Made by a program: the position numbers and the translations under genes
The notes under the pieces: generated by a model
The model's input: only the letters and a program-made list of their open reading frames with translations
Databases searched by the model: none
What the model was told of the DNA's origin: nothing
Source of the DNA: JACMQX01 sp044225675
Lineage (GTDB): Bacteria; Pseudomonadota; Gammaproteobacteria; Burkholderiales; Burkholderiaceae_C
Assembly (NCBI GenBank): GCA_044225675.1
Contig: JBGAIH010000017.1
Span: forward strand, 1 to 64,000
Direction of reading: 5' to 3'
Length of the DNA stretch: 64,000 nucleotides
Shown: one piece after another, positions 40,194-48,400 of the stretch
Layout of the letters: each line of letters opens with the position of its first letter
Numbering within the stretch: position 1 is the first letter of the stretch

Positions 40194-40940
40194 TCAGCGG
40201 GTGAGCCGTGCCATCTCGCTGCAGGTGTGCACCAGCAGGCTGGCCACGCGCGGCAGCGCGGCCTTCATGCGCCCGGCAGGGCCTGCGACCGCGACGCCGA
40301 GCGTCTCGTTGCGCAGCGCCACGAACGCGGCCACGGCCCACACGTCGGCGACGTTCTCGCCGCGCGTCACGAAGAAGCCGCGCTTGCGGCTGCTCGCGAT
40401 GTCGGCCAGCAGCGCGGACGGATCGACCAGCGTGGACGGCGTGACGCGCGCAAGCGGACGGGCCCTCACCTGCGCCTGCAGTTCGGCCTCGTTCAGGCTG
40501 CCCAGCAGCGCCTTGCCGATGGCACTGGAAAACAGCGGCTTGAACTCGCCGGCCCGCGCGGAGTAGCGAATCGCGCTGCCCGACTCCAGCACCTGCAGGT
40601 AGATGACCGCATCGCCCTGGCGCTTGCCGACGATCACGGTCTCGCCCGACGCCTGGCGCAGCCCTTCGAGCAACTGCGCCGTGCGCTGCAGGAACGGGTC
40701 GCCCCGCGCCACGGCCTGGGCCAGATCGAGCATGCGCCGCGTCGGATAGAGCGCTCGCGGCCGCACCAGCGAGTACAGGTAACCGCGCTCGACCAGCGTG
40801 CCCACGATCGCATGGCAGCTGCTCTTGGGAATGCCCGCAGTCTCGCTCAGCTCGGTGAGCGACAGGGGCCGCTGCGACACCTCGAAGGCTTCGAGGATGT
40901 CGAGGACCCGCTCGACGGCGGTGACGGCGGTCTGCGCCAT
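40194..40940 (-). CDS. IclR-family transcriptional regulator
   Basis: The 248-residue protein has an N-terminal winged helix-turn-helix (VERVLDILEAF, then SLTELSETAGIPKSSCHAIV) and a C-terminal IclR effector domain (GFFVTRGENVADVWAVAAFV). It is divergent from the Bug/CoA-ligase operon, with a perfect dyad in the gap, so it most likely controls that operon in response to its substrate. The ATG at 40938-40940 follows AGGAGAC. Confidence 0.92.
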   Translation of the reverse strand: MAQTAVTAVERVLDILEAFEVSQRPLSLTELSETAGIPKSSCHAIVGTLVERGYLYSLVRPRALYPTRRMLDLAQAVARGDPFLQRTAQLLEGLRQASGETVIVGKRQGDAVIYLQVLESGSAIRYSARAGEFKPLFSSAIGKALLGSLNEAELQAQVRARPLARVTPSTLVDPSALLADIASSRKRGFFVTRGENVADVWAVAAFVALRNETLGVAVAGPAGRMKAALPRVASLLVHTCSEMARLTR

Positions 40941-41010
40941 GGTGTCTCCTGGCAGGGGCACTCGCCGCGAAGCCGGGCATCGTGGCTCGCGACGGCAAAA
41001 GCACGGGTTT

Positions 41011-41026
41011 GTTCGAAATATCGAAC
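41011..41026. promoter_or_regulatory. IclR-type operator GTTCGA-aata-TCGAAC
   Basis: A perfect 6-bp-arm inverted repeat lies 70 bases upstream of the IclR-type gene and 58 bases upstream of the Bug gene. Palindromes with TTCGA/TCGAA arms are typical of IclR-type regulators. The short intergenic region leaves this as the main control site for both directions. Confidence 0.75.
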
Positions 41027-41083
41027 ATTATTCCTTCCAGTCGAATAAATTGCCAGACCATAACCACCCAGCAGGAGACATCG

Positions 41084-42067
41084 ATGACCAACTTTCTGAG
41101 GCAATGCCTTGCGTGCGCGATGGCGCTGCTGGCCACGTCAATGGCGCTCGCACAGCCATCGCCGGCTGGCGACTGGCCCACCCGTCCCGTCACATTTCTG
41201 CAGCCCTATGCGCCCGGCACCAACCTGGACGCGATCACTCGCTTCATGGCCGATCGCATCAGCCCCCAGTGGAAGCAACCGATCGTGGTGGACAACAAGG
41301 CCGGCGCCAACGGCGTGATCGGCACGGACCTGGTGGCACGCTCGGCCGGCGACGGCTACACCGTCCTGTTCACGGGACCGGGTCATTTCACCAATGAGGT
41401 GCTGATGGGCAAGGTGCCCTTCGATCCCATGAAGGACTTCAAGCCCGTGGCCCGCCTGGCCAGCGTGATGCTGGTGCTTGTGGTGCCCTCCAATTCGCCG
41501 TTCCAGTCCATCAGGGATCTGATGGACTTCGCGAAGAAGAATCCCGGAAAGGTCAGCTACGCATCGGCCGGCAGCGGCAGCGCGCAGCACCTGTCGGCCG
41601 CTTCGTTCCAGCAGGTCACGGGTGCGCAGTTCCTGCACGTGCCCTACAAGACGCAGGCGGCTGCGGTCACCGACATCATCGGCGGCCAGGTGAGCTTCGG
41701 CTTCGCAGCGCTCACGACGGCGTCGGCCCAGCTCAAGGCCGGCAAGCTGCGCGGCCTGGGCGTGACCGGCCCGCATCGCTCCCAGGGCCTGCCGGAGCTG
41801 CCGACGATCGCCGAGCAGGGCTGGCCCGGCTACGAGTTCTTCTCGTTCAATGCCGTCTATGCGCCTGCGGCCACGCCCGACGAGGTGGTCCACAAGATCT
41901 CGGCCGCGCTCGGCGCGGTGGCGCGCACGCCTGCCTATGCGGAGCTGGCGCGGATCCAGGGCTTCGAGAACGACTTCGCCGAAGCCGGTGCCTGGAGCGC
42001 CGTCCAGGCCGCCGAGCGCAAGAAGTGGCAGGACCTGATCCGGGTCAGTGGAGCCAAGCTTGAGTGA
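41084..42067 (+). CDS. Bug/TctC-family periplasmic solute-binding protein 2
   Basis: The 327-residue product has a signal peptide (cleavage near MALAQ-PS, residue 24) and the Bug motifs PVTFLQPYAPGTNLDAITR, VVDNKAGANGVIGTDLVA and VPYKTQAAAVTDIIGGQVSF. It is the first gene of an operon with a CoA ligase, a citryl-CoA lyase-like enzyme and a dioxygenase, so its ligand is probably the carboxylate degraded by them. Membrane subunits are not in the window. Confidence 0.92.
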   Translation: MTNFLRQCLACAMALLATSMALAQPSPAGDWPTRPVTFLQPYAPGTNLDAITRFMADRISPQWKQPIVVDNKAGANGVIGTDLVARSAGDGYTVLFTGPGHFTNEVLMGKVPFDPMKDFKPVARLASVMLVLVVPSNSPFQSIRDLMDFAKKNPGKVSYASAGSGSAQHLSAASFQQVTGAQFLHVPYKTQAAAVTDIIGGQVSFGFAALTTASAQLKAGKLRGLGVTGPHRSQGLPELPTIAEQGWPGYEFFSFNAVYAPAATPDEVVHKISAALGAVARTPAYAELARIQGFENDFAEAGAWSAVQAAERKKWQDLIRVSGAKLE

Positions 42068-43748
42068 GCCCCTGCTGCCGGGCTACGACGCCCGCACCGC
42101 CACGCTCGACCGCGTGCTCGCGCAGCGCGCCCGCGAGTGGGGAGACAAGACCTTCCTGACCTGGCTGCCCACCGGCGGCACCTGGAGCTACGCGCAGATC
42201 GACCGCCAGACCCGGCAGATCGGCGCGGGCCTCGTGCGCGACGGCATCGCCTCGCGCAGCCATGTCGCCGTTCTGATGGAGAACAGCCCCGAGCAGTTGC
42301 TCGCGATCTGGGGCCCCTGCCGCAGCGGCCACGTCACCGTGCCGGTGAACGCCGCCGCCAAGGGGCAGCTGCTGGCGTACTTCCTGCAGCATGCGGACTG
42401 CCAGGCGCTGATCGTCGAGGAAAGGCTGCTGCAGCGCTTCCTGGACATCTGCGAGACGACGTCGGGCATTCGCCGCGTCTACGTCGCGCGCGTGGAGCGG
42501 CCGGACGACGACACGCCGGTGCCGGCCTGGGCCGACGGTCAGGTGCTGCCCGGCGGTGCGACGCTGAGCGACTTCGCATCGCTGCTGTCGACGCACGCAA
42601 CCGGCGCGGACGATGCGACCGGCGCCGCGCCCGTGCCGCCGCGCTTCAGCGACCTGGCCATGCTCATGTTCACCTCGGGCACCACCGGGCCGTCGAAGGC
42701 GATCATGTTCAGCCACGCCCAGCTCATCTACTGGGGCAGCGACGTTGCCTACCACCACGAGTACACCCCGGACGACATTGCCTACGTCTTCCTGCCGCTG
42801 TTCCACGGCAACGCACTTCTGGGCAGTACCATGGGCTCGCTGATGGCGGGCTCGGCCATCGCGCTGGCGCCGCGCTTTTCGGTCAGCCGGTTCTGGCAAC
42901 ACGTGCGCGAAAGCCGCGCCACCGTATTCAACGGCGTGGGCGCCGTCACGAACTTCCTCTGGAAGAACCCGCCCTCCGACGACGACCGCCGCCATGGCGT
43001 GCGGCGCTGCCACCTCGCCCCCGTGCCGGGCTTCGCGCGTGAGTTCGAGGAGCGCTTCGGCATGAAGATCATGAGCGCCTTCGGACTGACGGACTACTGC
43101 CTGGGCTCGGCGTACAACACGCAGAGCCGCCGCGACAAGCTCGGCTCGTGCGGCCTGCCGCGCGCGGGCGTCGAGATCCGCATCGTCGACGAGGACGACT
43201 TCGACGTGCCACCCGGCACGCCAGGCGAGATCGTCATGCGCAACCACAATCTCTGGGGCGCCTCGCTGGGCTACTACAAGCAGCCCGAGGCCACGGCGCA
43301 GAGCCGGCGCAACCTCTGGTTCCACACAGGCGACCGCGGGTACAAGGACGAGGACGGCTACGTCTGGTACACCGACCGGATCAAGGACGCCATCCGGCGG
43401 CGCGGCGAGAACATCTCGGCTTTCGAGGTCGAGGAGGTCATCCGCACCCATCCCCATGTGGCCGATGTGGCGGTCTACCCGGTGCGCGCGGAGTCCAGCG
43501 AGGACGAGGTTGCCGCCACGGTTACGCTGCGCCCGGGCGCCGAAGCCGCCTTCAGCCCCGAGTCGCTGCTCGAGCATTGCAACCGCAACCTGGCGTACTT
43601 CATGGTGCCCAGGTACATCGAGGTCGCCCGGGACATGCCCGCGACGCTCAGCCAGAAGATCGAGAAGTACAAGCTGCGCCAGAAAGCCGAGGCCAATCTC
43701 GCTGCCTTCTGGGATCGCGAACGCGCAGGCGTCAGGGTCGCGCGCTGA
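42060..43748 (+). CDS. AMP-forming acyl-CoA synthetase (CaiC-like)
   Basis: The 562-residue enzyme has the adenylation signatures MFTSGTTGPSKAIMFSHAQ, then GAFGLTDYCLGSAYN-type A5 region and YTDRIKDAIRRRGENISAFE with the conserved Lys/Arg hinge. It activates a carboxylate to its CoA ester. The start is taken as TTG at 42060, eight bases inside the Bug gene, because GGAG stands six bases upstream; a GTG at 42048 lacks a ribosome site. The substrate is unknown; crotonobetaine/carnitine-CoA ligases are near relatives by motif. Confidence 0.88.
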   Translation: MSEPLLPGYDARTATLDRVLAQRAREWGDKTFLTWLPTGGTWSYAQIDRQTRQIGAGLVRDGIASRSHVAVLMENSPEQLLAIWGPCRSGHVTVPVNAAAKGQLLAYFLQHADCQALIVEERLLQRFLDICETTSGIRRVYVARVERPDDDTPVPAWADGQVLPGGATLSDFASLLSTHATGADDATGAAPVPPRFSDLAMLMFTSGTTGPSKAIMFSHAQLIYWGSDVAYHHEYTPDDIAYVFLPLFHGNALLGSTMGSLMAGSAIALAPRFSVSRFWQHVRESRATVFNGVGAVTNFLWKNPPSDDDRRHGVRRCHLAPVPGFAREFEERFGMKIMSAFGLTDYCLGSAYNTQSRRDKLGSCGLPRAGVEIRIVDEDDFDVPPGTPGEIVMRNHNLWGASLGYYKQPEATAQSRRNLWFHTGDRGYKDEDGYVWYTDRIKDAIRRRGENISAFEVEEVIRTHPHVADVAVYPVRAESSEDEVAATVTLRPGAEAAFSPESLLEHCNRNLAYFMVPRYIEVARDMPATLSQKIEKYKLRQKAEANLAAFWDRERAGVRVAR

Positions 43749-43784
43749 CTCCCATTTACCTCCAAGACTGTCCCCCAGGAAAAC

Positions 43785-44549
43785 ATGAAAACCAAAGCCC
43801 AGCCCACCACGTCCATCGCCCGCTCCACCAACGAGCAGATCTTCGTGCGCGAGACCGATCTCGTGCAGGACATCATCGGCAAGATGAGCTTCACCGAAAT
43901 GTTCCTGCTGCAGATGACCGGGCAGCGCCCCACGGCCGGGCAGGTCCGCATCCTCGACGCCGTGCTCGTCACGCTCATGGAGCACGGGATCACGCCGAGC
44001 GTGATCGCCACGCGGCTGATCTACCACTCGGCGCCCGACGCGCTGCAGGCGGCCGTGGCCGCCGGTCTGCTGGGCGTGGGCACGACCTTCATCGGCACCA
44101 TGGAAGGCTGCGCCGCCTCGCTGGAAGAGATCATCGCCGCGCCAGAAGGCATGGAAGCGCGCGCCCGCGCCATCGCCGAGCGGCACCGCGAACAGCGCAA
44201 GCCGATGCATGGCTTCGGCCATCCGCATCACAAGCCCGACGATCCGCGCACGCCCGCCATGCTGGCCGTGGCCGAACGCGAGGACATTCCCGGCAGGCAC
44301 ATCGCTGCGCTGCGCGAACTCTCGCGCCAGGTCGACGCGGCCTACGGCCGGCACATGACGATCAACGCCACCGGCGCCGCCGCCGCGCTGCTCGGCGAAA
44401 TCGGCGTGCCACAGAAGGTGATGCGGGGTGTCGCCGTCGTGAGCCGTTCGGCTGGTCTCGTAGGCCACATCCTCGAAGAAAGCCGCACGCCGTCGGGCGC
44501 GTGGATCTGGGAAACGGTCGACGAATCGATTCCCTACGTCAAGGCCTGA
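43785..44549 (+). CDS. Citryl-CoA lyase-like protein (citrate synthase fold)
   Basis: The 254-residue protein belongs to the short citrate-synthase-type family annotated as citryl-CoA lyase. The motif HGFGHPHHKPDDPRTPAM corresponds to the GFGHR-YK active-site segment of citrate synthase. The earlier His segment reads VGTTFIGTMEGCAAS, so the first catalytic His of citrate synthase is not conserved. It likely cleaves (or forms) a carbon-carbon bond in a hydroxy-acyl-CoA. It lies 36 bases behind the CoA ligase gene with AGGAAAA before its ATG. Confidence 0.82.
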   Translation: MKTKAQPTTSIARSTNEQIFVRETDLVQDIIGKMSFTEMFLLQMTGQRPTAGQVRILDAVLVTLMEHGITPSVIATRLIYHSAPDALQAAVAAGLLGVGTTFIGTMEGCAASLEEIIAAPEGMEARARAIAERHREQRKPMHGFGHPHHKPDDPRTPAMLAVAEREDIPGRHIAALRELSRQVDAAYGRHMTINATGAAAALLGEIGVPQKVMRGVAVVSRSAGLVGHILEESRTPSGAWIWETVDESIPYVKA

Positions 44550-44581
44550 TTCCCTTTCCATTCTTTCCAAGGAAAACCGTC

Positions 44582-45406
44582 ATGCAAGTCCGGAAAATCG
44601 CCGGCGCCCTGGGCGCCGAACTCAGCGGCCTGTCACTGGCCGACGGCCTGTCCGCCGCCCAGGCCGCCGAAGTGCGCAAGGCGCTGCTCGACCACCAGGT
44701 CATCTTCATGCGCAACCAGAACCTCACGGCCGACCAGTACATGGCCTTCGCGCGCGCGATGGGCGAGCCGATCGAGTACCCCTTCGTGAAGGGCCTGGAC
44801 GGCTACCCGCACATCATCGAGGTCAAGAAGCTCGAACACGAGAAGGTCAACTTCGGCGGCATCTGGCACTCGGACACCACCTACCTCGACGAACCGCCGA
44901 TGGGCTCGATGCTGCTCTCGCGCGAGGTGCCGCCCTATGGCGGCGACACGATGTTCGCCAACCAGTATCTGGCCTGGGAGTCGCTGTCGGACACGATGAA
45001 GAAGCTGCTCGACGGCCTCGTGGGCCTCAACAGCTCGGCCCGCGCCGATGTATCCAAGACGCGCGAAGACCGCATCAAGACCGATGGCAAGGCCGAAGCA
45101 CCGAAGGAATACCTGGCCGAGCACCCGCTCGTGCGCACCCACCCCGAGACCGGCCGCAAGGCGCTGTTCGTGAACGTGGCGCACACGGCCGGCATCAAGG
45201 GCATGACGCAGGAAGAAAGCACGCCGATCCTGGAGTTCCTGTTCCGCCACCAGGTCAAGCCCGAGTTCACCTGCCGCTGGTCGTGGGAGCCCAACGCCAT
45301 CGCGTTCTGGGACAACCGCTGCGCCCAGCACAACCCGGTGAACGACTACCACGGCTTCCGCCGCATCATGCACCGCATCACGCTCAAGGGCGACCGGCCG
45401 GCCTGA
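44582..45406 (+). CDS. TauD/TfdA-family 2-oxoglutarate-dependent dioxygenase
   Basis: The iron site His96-x-Asp98 (GGIWHSDTTYLDEPP) and distal His250 (NRCAQHNPVNDYHG) are present, with Arg260/261 for the 2-oxoglutarate carboxylate. Members hydroxylate taurine, phenoxyacetates, carnitine precursors and other acids. The 274-residue enzyme ends the operon 32 bases after the lyase gene; AAGGAAAA precedes the ATG. Together with the CoA ligase and lyase it probably forms a short degradation pathway of a carboxylic acid. Confidence 0.92.
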   Translation: MQVRKIAGALGAELSGLSLADGLSAAQAAEVRKALLDHQVIFMRNQNLTADQYMAFARAMGEPIEYPFVKGLDGYPHIIEVKKLEHEKVNFGGIWHSDTTYLDEPPMGSMLLSREVPPYGGDTMFANQYLAWESLSDTMKKLLDGLVGLNSSARADVSKTREDRIKTDGKAEAPKEYLAEHPLVRTHPETGRKALFVNVAHTAGIKGMTQEESTPILEFLFRHQVKPEFTCRWSWEPNAIAFWDNRCAQHNPVNDYHGFRRIMHRITLKGDRPA

Positions 45407-45435
45407 GCGGCCCGCCGCCGTCAGGCCCGCAGCCC

Positions 45436-48400
45436 TCAGGCCCGCGCCAGCACCGGCGCCAGCGCGAGACCCGTCGCCGTGCCGGCGGCCACCACGGCCT
45501 CGGGCGGCGCGGCCGCCACGATGCGCCCTCCCGCGTTGCCGCCATCGGGCCCCAGGTCGATGATCCAATCGGCCTCGGCGATCACGTCGAGGTCGTGCTC
45601 GATCACCACCACGCTGTGGCCGCCATCGACCAGGCGGTGCAGCACGCGGATCAGCTTCTCGACGTCGGCCATGTGCAGGCCCACCGTCGGCTCGTCGAGC
45701 ACGTAGAGCGTGTGCGGCGCCTTCTGCCCGCGCCGCGTCACGTCGTCGCGCACCTTGCTCAGTTCCGTCACCAGCTTGATGCGCTGCGCCTCGCCACCCG
45801 ACAGCGTGGGCGAGGGCTGACCCAGCGTAAGGTAACCAAGCCCCACGTCCTTGAGCAGTTGCAGCGGATGGCTGATGTTGGGCATCGAGGCGAAGAAGGC
45901 CACGGCTTCATCCACCTCCATCTGCAGCACGTCGCCGATGCTCTTGCCGCGCCAGGTCACGGCCAGCGTCTCGGGGTTGAAGCGCGCGCCGTGGCAGGTC
46001 TCGCAGGGCACCTTCACGTCGGGCAGGAAGCTCATGCCGATGGTGCGCATGCCCTGGCCTTCGCAGGACGGGCAGCGGCCTTCGCCGGTGTTGAACGAGA
46101 AGCGCCCGGGGCCATAGCCGCGAGCACGTGCCTCCAGCGTATCGGCGAACAGCTTGCGGATGGTGTCCCAGAAGCCGATGTAGGTGGCGGGGCAGGAGCG
46201 CGGCGTCTTGCCGATGGGCGTCTGGTCCACCTCCAGCACGCGGTCGACCGACTCGTAGCCGGCAACGCCGGTACAGCCCACCCACGGCGCACGCCGGACA
46301 CCGGCCGCTGCATCGCGCCCGGAGCGCGTGGCCTGCTGGGCCACGGCCGCAGCCACGTTGGTGAGCAGCACGTCGCGCGCCAGCGTGGACTTGCCCGAGC
46401 CGCTGACGCCGGTGATGGCCACCAGACGGCGCAGCGGCACCTGCACCGTCACGTCCTGCAGGTTGTGCAGGCTGGCCCCGCTCACGGTGATCCAGTGCTG
46501 CGCCGTGTCGGGGGCCGGCACATCGCCGGCCAGCATCGCGGCCTTGGCCTTCTTGTAGTCGGCCTTGCTCAGGCGCTCGGCCGGGGCTGGTGGCGCGGCG
46601 CGCCGGGCGGCGTCCGCATCGAAGGCGGCGATCGTGCGGCGCGGCTGTACCGGGTGGTGCATGGCATGCAGCAGGTAACGCCCCGTCACCGAATCGGCCT
46701 CGGCCGACACATCCGCCACCGAGCCTTCGGCCACCAGGCGGCCGCCGCGCTTGCCGGCACTCGGACCGATGTCGATGATGTGATCGGCACGGCGGATCGT
46801 GTCCTCGTCGTGTTCCACCACCACGAGCGTGTTGCCCTTGTCGCCGAGCTTGTGCAGCGCGTCCAGCAGGATGCGGTTGTCGCGTGCATGCAGGCCGATG
46901 GTCGGCTCGTCGAGCACGTAGCACACGCCCTGCAGGTTGGAGCCGAGCTGGGCCGCCAGGCGGATGCGCTGCGCCTCGCCGCCCGAGAGCGTCGGCGCGC
47001 CGCGGTCGAGCGTCAGGTAGCCCAGGCCCACCTCTTCGAGGAACTCCAGGCGGCTGCGGATCTCGGGCACGAGGTCGCGCGCGATGTCGGTCTCGCGCTG
47101 GCTCATGCCGCCGGTCGCCTGCAGCGACTCGACCCAGCGGCGCACCTCACGCACCGACAGGCGGGCGATGTCGGTGATCCCGACGCCGGCAAAGCGGACG
47201 GCACGCGCCTGCGCATTCAGGCGCGTGCCCTGGCAGGTCGGGCAGGCCTCGTCGGTCACGTCCTCCACCTCGGGCTCGGCAAAGGTCTGCTCGCGGCCCT
47301 TGTCATCGTCATTGCGCAGCGTGTCGTCAAAGGCCTTGCGCTGCTCGCGCGTGAGCTTGACGGCGGTGCCGACGCAGTCGGGGCACCAGCCGTGCTTGCT
47401 GTTGTACGAGAACAGCCGGGGGTCCAGCTCGGGGTAACTGGTGCTGCACACCGGGCAGGCCCGGCGTGCCGAGAACACCACCACCTCGCCAATGCGCGCG
47501 GTGGACGTGCCGGCCATCATCGCGCCGCGCAGGCCGTCGAGCGGCACCAGCACATGCACCACGCCCTTGCCGTGTTCAAGCGCCGTGGCCAGGTGCTGGC
47601 GCAGCGCGGCCTCGCTGGCCGGGCTGACCACGAGGTCGGCCACCGGCAGCTCGATCGTGTGTTCCTTGAAGCGGTCCAGGCGCGGGAAGCCCGTGGTCGG
47701 CAGGAACTCGCCATCCACCCGCAGATGGGTGTAGCCGCGCGGCCGCGCCCAGTCGGCCAGCTCGGTGTAGACGCCCTTGCGGTTGATCACGAGCGGCGCC
47801 AGCAGGCCGATGTGCTGGCCCCGGTAGCGCTTGAGCAGCTGGGCCGTGATGCTGTCGGGCGTCTGGGGGCTCACCGCCGCGCCGTCATGCACGCAGTGCT
47901 GCACGCCCAGCTTGACGTACAGCAGGCGCAGGAAGTGCCAGACCTCGGTGGTCGTGCCCACGGTGCTCTTGCGCCCGCCGCGCGAGAGCCGCTGCTCGAT
48001 CGCCACCGTCGGCGGGATGCCGTAGACCGCGTCGACCTCGGGCCGCCCGGCCGGCTGCACGATGCTGCGCGCATAGGCATTGAGCGACTCCAGGTAGCGC
48101 CGCTGCCCTTCGTTGAACAGGATGTCGAAGGCGAGCGTGGACTTGCCCGAGCCCGACACGCCGGTCACCACGCTGAACTTGCCGTGCGGGATGTTGACGC
48201 TCAGCGACTTGAGGTTGTGCTCCTTGGCATTGACGATCTGGATCGCCTCGGGCCGCGCCACGCGCGGCACGGCGGCGTAGGGGGCCGCCTCCTTCTCGGC
48301 CACCACGTGGCCGCCCAGCCCCATGGCGCGGTCGTACTCGCGCAGCGCCTGGCCGGTGTGCGAGGTCGGGTGCTGGCGCACCTCTTCGGGCGCGCCTTCT

